Positions 1 to 5,423 of a stretch of 5,423 bases of DNA are shown one piece after another (positions within the stretch are counted from its first letter, which is position 1; each line of letters starts with the position of its first letter). A model generated the notes under the pieces. It did no database searches. It was not told the origin of the DNA and saw only the letters and a program-made list of their open reading frames with translations. Origin of the DNA: an uncultured Lentisphaeria bacterium (lineage in GTDB: Bacteria; Verrucomicrobiota; Lentisphaeria; JABSQK01; CAJWLW01); NCBI GenBank assembly GCA_913042885.1, contig CAJWLW010000324.1:1-5423 (forward strand). The letters run 5' to 3'. Both the position numbers and the translations under genes were made by a program.

Positions 1-609
1 GGCTTCCTGGACGCCGAGACATGCAGCCGCCTGCATGCCCGCGAGCCGGAAGCTATCGATGCCTGGTTTACGCAGTATTCCGACGCGCTCTACAACTTCG
101 CCTACTACCGCGTCGGTCAAAACCGCGAAGCTGCTGCCGACGTGGTGCAGGACACCTTCGTCGATGCAATCCACAAGATCCAGCAATACGACCGTGAACT
201 CGGCACGATGTTCACCTGGCTGACCTATCTCAGCCGCAACCACATCAAACGCGCCAGGCGCCACGCCGAGCGCCTGAGGCCGATCCCGCAGGACTGGGAA
301 CAGCTCGACGCGACCCTCGCGCGCGCCTACAAGAACCTTGCCACCGAACCACTGCCCGACGAAGTACTGGAACGCTCCGAGCTCACCAGCATCGTCCAGA
401 TGACCATGTCCAGCATCCCTACCAATTATCGGCAGGCTCTGGACGAATACTACTACCGGAAAAAGTCCACGCGCGATGTCGGTATCAGCTTCGGCATCAG
501 CGAGGGTGCCGCCAAAAGCCTGCTGCACCGAGCGCGCTTGGCTTTCAAAACCGCTTTCGAAACCTTTGTAGAAGTTCTTGAACACCCCAAGGCCGATGCC
601 AGGACCTAG
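1..609 (+). CDS. ECF-like RNA polymerase sigma-70 family factor (5' end outside window)
   Basis: The frame is open from the left edge to the TAG at 607-609, giving 202 visible residues. Region 2 spans about residues 19-88, with the core-binding DVVQDTFVDAI segment (47-57), then FTWLTYLSRNHIKRARR (71-87), matching the usual W-L-x-x-I-A-R-N pattern. A linker follows, then region 4 at about 139-185, with a helix-turn-helix reading STRDVGISFGISEGAAKSLLHRAR-like (156-179); the G-I-S-E-G-A-x-K-S and HRAR positions are typical. Size and the lack of regions 1 and 3 fit the ECF group. No ATG, GTG or TTG lies in frame before the GTG pair at 142/145, and starting there would delete half of region 2. The real start is therefore upstream, probably only 10-25 residues away. 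Its role would be to direct core RNA polymerase to a small regulon in response to a signal. The 3-base gap to the next gene implies one transcript. The ECF subgroup cannot be assigned by eye. Confidence 0.9.
   Translation, partial: GFLDAETCSRLHAREPEAIDAWFTQYSDALYNFAYYRVGQNREAAADVVQDTFVDAIHKIQQYDRELGTMFTWLTYLSRNHIKRARRHAERLRPIPQDWEQLDATLARAYKNLATEPLPDEVLERSELTSIVQMTMSSIPTNYRQALDEYYYRKKSTRDVGISFGISEGAAKSLLHRARLAFKTAFETFVEVLEHPKADART
601..604 (+). promoter_or_regulatory. Weak Shine-Dalgarno-like AGGA before the membrane protein gene
   Basis: AGGA lies 8 bases before the ATG at 613 and inside the last codons of the sigma gene. It is a short match, but its spacing is right and it supports the ATG at 613 and translational coupling of the two genes. 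Confidence 0.45.
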
Positions 610-612
610 CTA

Positions 613-2181
613 ATGGACCACCTCGAAGACAACATCCGCCGCGTCCTCGAAGCCACACCCGAGCCGGAATTGAAAATGCCGGCGGCTGACAAACAACGCG
701 CTGTCGCTGCCCTCAAAGCCGATGTGCCGACGGAAGCTGCACCCGTGCAACCGTATCAGGTTTCCCCGTGGCGCCGCTTTTCGCCGCTGCTGGCAATGGC
801 CGCCGGGTTTGCGATCATCGTGCTGGCGACCAATAATCTCATGGCCATCAGTTGGCCCTGGGAATCAGCTGCCGATGCCGGTGCCGCGGACGGCAGCGCC
901 TCCGGCCTGATCGCTGGCGGCACGCTGCTCGCCTATATCACTATCGCACTCAGCAGTACCGGGCCGCTGGCGGCGCGTGCCTTTCTGCCGCTGGCTATCA
1001 TCTGCACCCTCGCGGCTTACCCGGAGAAATGTTTCGACCTGATCCACTACCGTATCGACGTGCCTGCCGCCCTCGAGTTCCTGGTGACAGGGCCGGCGCT
1101 GATCACCATGTGGGTGCTTGCCGTTTCCGAGTGTCTGGCCGAGAAAAACAACGAACTCAAGGAAGCGCTCGACGGGATCCTCAAAGGCGCCAAGGCTGCT
1201 GTTGCCGTCGTCATTGCCCTCATGCTCGTACCCGAAGAAGCTGCCCCGATAGTTGCCATGGCGACGACTGATCTCCACCAGGCCGGCACTTCCGGCTCCG
1301 GCTTGCTGGCCCTCGGCTGCGGTGCGATTACCTGGTTCCTGGCCGACATCCGCACCCGCTTCTTTCGCTGGACCCGGGAGGTCGATGCCGACGACAGTCT
1401 GTGGCTGCGCGGCTTCCTGAGTTGGATCGAAGATTTCACGGCGATTTCCGGGCTGGCGCTGATCATTCTCTTGCCGTTCCTGGCCTTGCTGTTCATCGGC
1501 CTCCTGATGATCGGAGCGGCGGTCGTCACCTGGTCGCTCAACCGCCTCGAACGCCGCGGCAGCTACCCCTGTCCCGTCTGCGCCAACACTTGTATGCCGG
1601 CCGCTCTTGAGTGCCCGTCCTGTGCTGCCGAACTGACGCCGCGCAAAGTCCTGCTTTGGCGAGGCGGTGCCCTAAACAACGCCCACGGCGAGCCGCTGGT
1701 CGGCGACAAACGCCACCAGCACCGGCTGCGACTGTTGTCGCAGCGCAAGTGTCCGTCCTGCAGTGAGCCGCTCGACGTGCGCCACTTCCTGCGGGAGGGT
1801 TGTGCCGTTTGCAACGAGCAGTTCATCGAGGAAAAGCAGAATGACTGGTTCGACGACTATCTGCGCGAAGTCCTGGCCCGGGCCTGGCGCTGGTTGCCCC
1901 TGGTTTTTCTGGTCGGGCTCATTCCGGTGGTCGGTTTCTCGTTTGCCGTTGTTGTCATCAAGCTGGCGCTGGTATCGCCGCTGATGGTGTTCCTCAACTT
2001 CCGCCAGAAATTCGGGTTGCGCTGGGGCATGCGTATTTTTACACTGATCATGCTTCTTCCCGGCTGCCTGCCCGGCGTCTCCGCCGTCGCTGCGCCGGTG
2101 CTGCTCGCCGTGCATGTCTGGGTCTACGGCCGCTCGGCCCGCAAGCATGCCACCGAGCTGCTCGAGCCCACGGCCGCGTAG
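613..2181 (+). CDS. Polytopic membrane protein with two zinc-ribbon-like motifs; candidate sigma-factor partner
   Basis: I do not recognise a named family for this 522-residue protein. A charged N-terminal tail (1-55) precedes a hydrophobic segment at about 57-79. More follow at about 97-113, 120-137, 152-172, 194-208, 227-245, a long 275-307 stretch (perhaps a hairpin, with Pro288), 428-460 and 475-503. Two Cys4 motifs lie in the large loop: C320-x2-C323 with C334-x2-C337, and C380-x2-C383 with C397-x2-C400, which look like treble or zinc-ribbon knuckles. Basic residues flank the loop on the membrane side (NRLERR at 310-315, RAWRW at 423-427), which by the positive-inside rule puts the ribbons and the N-terminus in the cytoplasm. 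Position directly after an ECF sigma gene, and a short tail (EDNIRRVLEATPEPELK) of the kind seen before the membrane anchor of some anti-sigma proteins, suggest sigma control. There is no H-x3-C-x2-C ZAS motif. Existence of the gene is near certain; the anti-sigma role is inference. Confidence 0.85.
   Translation: MDHLEDNIRRVLEATPEPELKMPAADKQRAVAALKADVPTEAAPVQPYQVSPWRRFSPLLAMAAGFAIIVLATNNLMAISWPWESAADAGAADGSASGLIAGGTLLAYITIALSSTGPLAARAFLPLAIICTLAAYPEKCFDLIHYRIDVPAALEFLVTGPALITMWVLAVSECLAEKNNELKEALDGILKGAKAAVAVVIALMLVPEEAAPIVAMATTDLHQAGTSGSGLLALGCGAITWFLADIRTRFFRWTREVDADDSLWLRGFLSWIEDFTAISGLALIILLPFLALLFIGLLMIGAAVVTWSLNRLERRGSYPCPVCANTCMPAALECPSCAAELTPRKVLLWRGGALNNAHGEPLVGDKRHQHRLRLLSQRKCPSCSEPLDVRHFLREGCAVCNEQFIEEKQNDWFDDYLREVLARAWRWLPLVFLVGLIPVVGFSFAVVVIKLALVSPLMVFLNFRQKFGLRWGMRIFTLIMLLPGCLPGVSAVAAPVLLAVHVWVYGRSARKHATELLEPTAA
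1570..1812 (+). other. Region encoding the twin Cys4 zinc-ribbon-like motifs
   Basis: This covers residues 320-400 of the membrane protein. The first motif reads CPVC then, 10 residues on, CPSC, with an extra Cys at 327. The second reads CPSC then, 13 residues on, CAVC. Both have the knuckle spacing of structural zinc ribbons. The 42 residues between them are rich in His, Arg and Lys (KRHQHRLR at 366-373), which could contact nucleic acid, protein or lipid head groups. Zinc binding is inferred from spacing alone. Confidence 0.65.
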
Positions 2182-2189
2182 GCGGCATC

Positions 2190-2206
2190 GGAAGCCTGTC
2201 CCCAAT
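2190..2206 (-). repeat. Possible dispersed-repeat fragment (ATTGGGGACAGGCTTCC on the - strand)
   Basis: In the gap between the convergent genes the - strand reads ATTGGGGACAGGCTTCC. From memory, this resembles the GGGGACAGGC-type repeat cores scattered through many bacterial genomes, often near REP-associated tyrosine transposases. Only one copy is in the window, so repeat status cannot be shown here. It begins where SdrD-like coding similarity ends (2210), which would fit a rearrangement boundary. Confidence 0.3.
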
Positions 2207-2284
2207 AGGCCCTTGGAGGCCAATCCCGCTGTCGACCTGCACGCCGTTGGCGTCCACGTCGTTTCATTTCGCGCCGTCGATCGC
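2207..2284 (-). pseudogene. Remnant of a third SdrD B-like domain, interrupted by an in-frame TGA
   Basis: The last residues of the secreted protein and the same frame beyond its TGA read AIDGAK-stop-NDVDANGVQ, then VDSGIGLQG. Against the second SdrD domain (QIRGTK-W-HDLDGDGIR, then DANEPGIAG) the match is position for position, with TGA (2264-2266) opposite the conserved TGG Trp codon. The bases agree too: ATC, GGC, AAA, TGA/TGG and GAC codons line up. Similarity stops near 2210; the rest of a normal domain (strand motif, FLDxNxNG, GxYxFxGL, TYxVxEV) is missing. This is best explained as a nonsense change plus loss of the remainder. Chance similarity over about 25 residues is possible but less likely given the codon-level match. 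Confidence 0.55.
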
Positions 2285-4909
2285 TGCGGGTGGGGGCTTG
2301 TTCCCGAAGTCGACCCCCCCCGCCCCGGCCCCTGCCGTCACGTTGACCTCGTGCGAACCCGGGTTAGGCGGGTACGTCTGTGTCCACCCCTTTTTCGTCA
2401 CTTCCGTAACCTTGTAGGTGCCGAGTGCGAGACCGCCGAAAGCGTAGGCTCCGTCGGCATCGGTCGTGGCCGTGGTCTCGGTGAATGGAACGTCCCCGGC
2501 CCCCATGTGGAAGTAGTCGAAGTCCTCCTCCCAATGGGAATTGCCCCAGTACACATTGTTCCGATTGGTCTCATCCGACCAGGGCAACCTGGCGGCAATG
2601 GGGGTAATGGAACCGGCCAACACGTCGTCCACATACAATTCGACCGAACCGCTTCCTTTCTTCCTCTGCAGGCGGAAGACGTGGTAGCCCGACCGGACAT
2701 CATATGCGAATCTGACGCTGCTGCCGCCGCCGGCGGCGGCAGGCATGCCATCCAACAGCGTCACCCCGCCACCGTCGGCGGGGTCGGCATCAAACTGCAC
2801 CCTTATGTTATTGGTGTCGTCGTCGATCCCTACCACGGTTTTCCGGGTGGCGTCGCCGCCGGTAGACACCCTGTTGGTGGCCCACTCGATGGTCCAGCCG
2901 CCGGCCTTGGTGTTCGCCTTATACGTCCCTGGGGGTCCTGCACTGAGAGATCCTCCCGGGTTCCCGTGCCATTTCAGCCAACCGACCTCGGGGGCGTCAA
3001 ACTTTACGTTCGAACCGTTCAGGACATGTCCTATCCAACCGGCGTCTACCGGGTTGCCTACACATTCGGTGCTCAGGCCGTTGTAATCCAACCGGCCGTT
3101 GTTGTTTGTGTCAAGAAAAATCCTCGAGCCCGCGATCCCCGGTTCGTTTGCATCCCGGATACCGTCGCCGTCTAAATCGTGCCATTTCGTGCCGCGGATC
3201 TGTGCCTGGTATCCAAAGTTGAGATCCCGGACGCTTTCGCCTGCGGCCAGAACGACTGTGTGCGCCGTCGAGTCGGGCGGGTACGCTCGTGTCCAGCCAA
3301 CCTGCATCACTTCCGCAACTGTATACGTGGCCGGCGCGAGGCCGCCGAAGCCATAATCGCCGTTGGCGGTGGTGGTGGTGGTGGTCTCGCCGTCGTCGAG
3401 TCGGCCGTTGTCGTTTTGGTCGAGATAGATCGTCGAGCCCACGACGGCCGGTTCGTCGCTATCCCTGACACTGTCGCCGTCTAAATCGAACCACGTGCTC
3501 CCGCTAATCTGGGCGTAGAAAACGTTGATGATCTGGTCCACGGCAATGCTGGTGATGGTTTGTGTGGTGCCGTCGGGCCAGGAGACTTCCAGGTCAACCC
3601 GGGTGCTATGGCCGCCGAGGCCGAAGTGCATGACCAGGTCGCTCTGGTTTCCCTGGCCGGTGCCCGATTCGACCTGCCTGACTAAGGTGCCCAGGTCCGG
3701 CACGACAATTCTCACCTGTGCGCCGATGGCGGCATGATTGACGCCGTAGCCGTTGCCGGTGAGTCGAACCCGCAGCCAGTGGTTGGCATTGCCCTGGTTC
3801 TGAAACAGCCTCCCGTCGGTGACCAGATCCACGTCGCCGTCATTGTCGTAATCGCCCCAGGCGGCCTGGTAGTTCATCGAGCTGCCGATCCCGCCCAGTC
3901 CCTCGGCGGCGGTCACGTTGGTGAATGACCAGTCACCATCGTTGCGGTAGAGCCGGGCATGGTCGCCGCCATAGACCGTGGTGATGAAAATGTCCATGTC
4001 CCCGTCATTGTCGTAATCCGCCAGGGCGCAGCTGGCATAGGATTCCTGCCAGTCGCCCCCGTCGAAGGTGAATCTCTTGTCGAATTGCCAACTGCCTTCG
4101 GGCCCCATGTTCTTGTAGAGGATGGCGTCCTCCGAGCGTCGGTTGTCGTGGTGATTGAAGTTGCATGCGAACAGGTCGAAATGGCCGTCATTGTCCATAT
4201 CGGCAAAGGCAGCGCTGATCGTATGCCCGGCGCCGTGCACACCCGCTGCCGCACCGACATCGGTGAGGTTTCCGGCTCCGTCGTTTTGCCACAGTTGGTT
4301 GGGCTGAAACCAATAGCGTGCAGCCAGCACATCCATGTCGTGGTCCTCGTCGTAATCGCAGGCATTCACACCGCGTGTGTACAGGTTGCCGCCGAACGGT
4401 TCCACGGTGAAGAACTTGCCGTCATGGTTCATGAAGACGGCATCAGTCTGCGCGCTGGGATTACCGCCGCCGACATACAGGTCCACGTAGCCGTCACCGT
4501 TCAGGTCGGCCCAGGCCAGGCACATCGAACAGTCCATCGGCATTGTGGCCATCTCCTGTTTCGTGAATTCACCGGTGCCCGAGATGTTGCGGTACAGAGC
4601 CGAGCTCGCCGGCGAGTCCGAGATGAAGAGGTCGAGATATCCGTCGTTGTCATAGTCGGCGAAAATGCCTGTGCTCCGGTGCGGGTGTGCCAACTTGGTA
4701 AAGCCTTTCCCCTCGTTGTTTTTCCAGGTGAAGCCGTCATACAAATCGACGTAGCCGTCGTTGTTGTAATCGACCCAGGCAACAGCCCAGCGTCCGGCTG
4801 TCCCGGTAAACCCCAGCTCGGCGCTCTTGTCGATGAACGCCCCTTGTGAAGTGGTAACTGCAACTTGCATCAAGGCAATCCCGATCAGACACCGCAGACT
4901 TCTTTTCAT
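2264..4909 (-). CDS. Secreted FG-GAP/VCBS propeller, ASPIC/UnbV and SdrD B-like domain protein
   Basis: This 881-residue protein starts with a Sec signal peptide (KR at 2-3, hydrophobic core about 8-19, likely cut near SQG-A at 23/24). Seven D-x-D/N-x-D-G-x-x-D-L calcium motifs follow, starting at residues 47, 85, 135, 185, 237, 298 and 353, spaced 38-61 apart as in integrin-like seven-bladed propellers. An ASPIC/UnbV domain lies at about 393-463 (AIGAQVRI, QVESGTGQGNQSD, HFGLGG, VSWPDGTTQTI). SdrD B-like domain 1 is at 467-567. Domain 2 starts at 570, is broken after 608 and resumes at about 811-869, with a LamG-like segment between. It ends in a Pro-rich KPPPAA stretch and AIDGAK. There is no LPXTG, PEP-CTERM or recognisable type IX signal, perhaps because the 3' end is lost. 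An in-frame start at 4984 is rejected: it would hide the signal peptide and overlap the gene upstream. The likely role is extracellular binding; the ligand is unknown. Confidence 0.9.
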   Translation of the reverse strand: MKRSLRCLIGIALMQVAVTTSQGAFIDKSAELGFTGTAGRWAVAWVDYNNDGYVDLYDGFTWKNNEGKGFTKLAHPHRSTGIFADYDNDGYLDLFISDSPASSALYRNISGTGEFTKQEMATMPMDCSMCLAWADLNGDGYVDLYVGGGNPSAQTDAVFMNHDGKFFTVEPFGGNLYTRGVNACDYDEDHDMDVLAARYWFQPNQLWQNDGAGNLTDVGAAAGVHGAGHTISAAFADMDNDGHFDLFACNFNHHDNRRSEDAILYKNMGPEGSWQFDKRFTFDGGDWQESYASCALADYDNDGDMDIFITTVYGGDHARLYRNDGDWSFTNVTAAEGLGGIGSSMNYQAAWGDYDNDGDVDLVTDGRLFQNQGNANHWLRVRLTGNGYGVNHAAIGAQVRIVVPDLGTLVRQVESGTGQGNQSDLVMHFGLGGHSTRVDLEVSWPDGTTQTITSIAVDQIINVFYAQISGSTWFDLDGDSVRDSDEPAVVGSTIYLDQNDNGRLDDGETTTTTTANGDYGFGGLAPATYTVAEVMQVGWTRAYPPDSTAHTVVLAAGESVRDLNFGYQAQIRGTKWHDLDGDGIRDANEPGIAGSRIFLDTNNNGRLDYNGLSTECVGNPVDAGWIGHVLNGSNVKFDAPEVGWLKWHGNPGGSLSAGPPGTYKANTKAGGWTIEWATNRVSTGGDATRKTVVGIDDDTNNIRVQFDADPADGGGVTLLDGMPAAAGGGSSVRFAYDVRSGYHVFRLQRKKGSGSVELYVDDVLAGSITPIAARLPWSDETNRNNVYWGNSHWEEDFDYFHMGAGDVPFTETTATTDADGAYAFGGLALGTYKVTEVTKKGWTQTYPPNPGSHEVNVTAGAGAGGVDFGNKPPPAAIDGAK
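2480..3085 (-). other. LamG/concanavalin-like jelly-roll segment nested inside SdrD domain 2
   Basis: Residues 609-810 look like a beta-sandwich carbohydrate-binding or LamG-type fold. GWTIEWATNRV (671-681) resembles the opening strand with a W-T-I-E core. YHVFRLQRKKGSGSVELYVDD (742-762) resembles the F-R-L...V-x-L-Y-V-D-G core. VYWGNSHWEEDFDYFHMGAGD (786-806) resembles the closing G-x-x-x-x-x-x-D-Y-x-x-x strand. The class is judged from these landmarks only; glycan binding is inference. Confidence 0.6.
2721..2742. repeat. 22-bp perfect palindrome within the LamG-like segment
   Basis: Each half reads CTGCCGCCGCC and the halves abut with no spacer, so the whole equals its own reverse complement. 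It encodes part of a Pro-Ala3-Gly3 stretch (residues 723-729), a flexible loop. All-GC core symmetry of this length may be a by-product of GCC/GGC codon runs. Confidence 0.8.
3209..3511 (-). other. First SdrD B-like domain (intact)
   Basis: Residues 467-567 show the standard order: ISGSTWFDLDGDSVRDSDEP, then IYLDQNDNGRLDDGE, a Thr run, NGDYGFGGLAPATYTVAEV, GWTRAYPP and LNFGYQ. The D-x-D-x-D and D-x-N-D-N-G acidic loops are the calcium sites usual in Sdr-type B domains, which stiffen stalks of surface proteins. Its Trp at 473 is the residue whose counterpart has become TGA at the gene's end. Confidence 0.82.
3368..3385. repeat. (GGT)6 trinucleotide run encoding six threonines
   Basis: Six perfect GGT units on the + strand (ACC on the coding strand) encode Thr509-514 in SdrD domain 1. 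Domain 2 has the related but interrupted TTATT there. Changes of whole units by slippage would keep the frame and only alter loop length. Confidence 0.85.
3821..4771 (-). repeat. Seven FG-GAP/VCBS-type repeats forming a probable beta-propeller
   Basis: The cores are DYNNDGYVDLY, DYDNDGYLDLF, DLNGDGYVDLY, DYDEDHDMDVL, DMDNDGHFDLF, DYDNDGDMDIF and DYDNDGDVDLV. Six keep the full D-x-N/D-x-D-G-x-x-D calcium loop; the fourth has His for the loop Gly (residue 190). Repeats 4, 6 and 7 are followed by LYRN/LWQN/LFQN-type motifs that usually mark the outer strand of a blade. Seven units equals the blade number of integrin-alpha-type propellers. Confidence 0.88.
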
Positions 4910-4915
4910 GAGAGG

Positions 4916-4920
4916 CTCTT
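4916..4920 (-). promoter_or_regulatory. Shine-Dalgarno-like AAGAG fixing the start of the secreted protein
   Basis: On the - strand AAGAG lies 6 bases before the ATG at 4909-4907, just downstream of the stop of the hydrolase gene. It agrees with the signal peptide in choosing this ATG over the in-frame upstream codon at 4984. Confidence 0.5.
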
Positions 4921-4938
4921 GAATTTTAAGGGCTGGTT

Positions 4939-5423
4939 TTATTGCAACAGCGCTGCTGTTCGCCGGGCCATTTCGCGACGCCATTTGTCGAGGTCGGCAT
5001 CGACCCGCAGGTCACCGAGCCAGCGCTCGGTGCGCGCGACGAAGCGGGCGTGCTTGCCGGCGTCTTTGGCTTTTGCAATGGCATCCTGCAACGTCGCCAG
5101 GTAGCGCGCGTCGTCGTAGCCCTCGCGATAACCTTCCCACGCCAACGTGTCGAGTGGGCCTTGCGGACCGCGAAGAACAAAGGAGTTGGGGCTGTGCGGC
5201 ACACCACTGTCCTGAATATCGGGACTGTCCAGACGAGGCGTCTTCCAATAGATGTGGATGTAGGCCCAGGTCATCGTGCCGTCCAGTCCGGTTTTCCACA
5301 TCCCAAGCCCGCGATGACGGCGGTGCAATTGCGGCACCGGCATGCCCCCCTGGGGATCGAAGTAGCTGAAGATCTTGTGACCGTGTTCGTGCGCGCCTTT
5401 GATCGACCGCTGGTAGTCCGGCA
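4939..5423 (-). CDS. C-terminal part of a DUF4091/GH123-like glycoside hydrolase (5' end outside window)
   Basis: The frame is open from the right edge to TAA at 4941-4939, giving 160 residues, probably a quarter or less of the protein. Visible landmarks are HEHGHKIFSYFDPQGG near the edge, RRHRGLGMWKTGLDGTMTWAYIHIYW, and PLDTLAWEGYREGYDDARYLATLQDAI. These match the end of the DUF4091 domain, now linked to glycoside hydrolase family 123: a strand ending in a tyrosine or phenylalanine, a W-K-x-G-x-D-G tract, and a W-E-x-x-R-E-G-x-D-D-x-R-Y-L helix. A charged helical tail follows. Catalytic residues would be upstream and cannot be checked; family members studied act on beta-N-acetylgalactosaminides, but the substrate here is open. 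The stop lies 29 bases before the ATG of the secreted protein, so one transcript is likely. The family call rests on remembered motifs. Confidence 0.72.
   Translation of the reverse strand, partial: PDYQRSIKGAHEHGHKIFSYFDPQGGMPVPQLHRRHRGLGMWKTGLDGTMTWAYIHIYWKTPRLDSPDIQDSGVPHSPNSFVLRGPQGPLDTLAWEGYREGYDDARYLATLQDAIAKAKDAGKHARFVARTERWLGDLRVDADLDKWRREMARRTAALLQ

Larger units (their letters stand above)
2303..3202 (-). other. Second SdrD B-like domain, split by an inserted domain
   Basis: Residues 570-608 give the first half (IRGTKWHDLDGDGIRDANEP, then FLDTNNNGRLD) and residues 811-869 the second half (ETTATTDADGAYAFGGLALG, then TYKVTEV and GWTQTYPP). Joined, they align with domain 1 with almost no gap. 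The break is in the loop after RLD, where domain 1 has only D-G before its ETTTTTT run. Confidence 0.8.

Noticed and set aside
142..609. GTG at 142 as the start of the sigma gene
   Set aside because: It would remove the first half of sigma region 2, which is clearly encoded in the same frame back to base 1.
1047..1541. - strand open frame of 164 codons opposite the membrane protein
   Set aside because: Shadow frame: Arg/Ser/Ala-rich product with no motif, opposite a clear membrane protein with Cys4 motifs.
2241..2253. Hairpin ACGCC-GTT-GGCGT as a terminator between the convergent genes
   Set aside because: The stem is only 5 bp and no T-run follows on either strand; it also lies inside the SdrD remnant, so the symmetry is probably chance.
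2264..2266. TGA recoded as tryptophan or selenocysteine
   Set aside because: TGG encodes Trp throughout, no in-frame TGA occurs in the other genes, no SECIS-like hairpin was recognised just after it, and the read-through frame quickly loses domain character.
2114..3175. Long + strand open frame of 353 codons opposite the secreted protein
   Set aside because: Its product is a low-complexity Gly/Val/Arg/Pro mix with no domain, and the opposite strand encodes recognisable SdrD and LamG-like domains.
3959..4849. + strand open frame of 296 codons rich in Val and Ile
   Set aside because: It is the mirror of repeated GAC/AAT/GGC codons of the propeller loops on the other strand, giving runs such as VVVIV; no start signal was seen.
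4910..4984. N-terminal extension of the secreted protein from the codon at 4984
   Set aside because: The added 25 residues would overlap the hydrolase gene by 46 bases and bury the signal peptide; the ATG at 4909 has a suitable AAGAG upstream.

Overview
This is a GC-rich bacterial fragment (about 60% GC by eye, not counted) with four protein genes in two convergent pairs. No RNA gene, CRISPR array, transposase or phage gene is visible. An ECF-type sigma factor, a secreted FG-GAP/ASPIC-UnbV protein carrying SdrD B-like domains, and a DUF4091/GH123-like glycoside hydrolase end suggest a polysaccharide-degrading member of the Planctomycetota-Verrucomicrobiota-Kiritimatiellota-Lentisphaerota group. 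That taxonomic guess is inference, since no single marker fixes it.

Left half, + strand (1-2181): the 3' part of an ECF sigma factor gene, cut by the window edge, is followed 3 bases after its stop by a 522-residue polytopic membrane protein. This protein has a short charged N-terminal tail and two four-cysteine zinc-ribbon-like motifs between membrane segments. The spacing says the two are co-expressed. The membrane protein sits where an anti-sigma factor would normally be but resembles no standard one, so it is a candidate unusual sigma-factor partner.

Right half, - strand (5423 down to 2264): the C-terminal 160 residues of a DUF4091/GH123-like hydrolase are followed after 29 bases by an 881-residue secreted protein. 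In order, that protein has a signal peptide, seven calcium-binding FG-GAP/VCBS-type motifs (probably a seven-bladed propeller), an ASPIC/UnbV domain, one complete SdrD B-like domain, and a second SdrD domain split by about 200 residues of LamG/jelly-roll-like sequence. Both products probably act at or outside the cell envelope, perhaps in glycan binding and breakdown.

The junction between the halves (2182-2263) is the most informative spot. The TGA stop of the secreted protein falls exactly where the two earlier SdrD domains have their conserved Trp (TGG). The same frame continues past the stop with about 18 SdrD-like residues, then abruptly meets a sequence resembling a dispersed GGGGACAGGC-type repeat. 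The protein therefore seems to have lost a third SdrD domain and everything after it through a nonsense change and/or a rearrangement.
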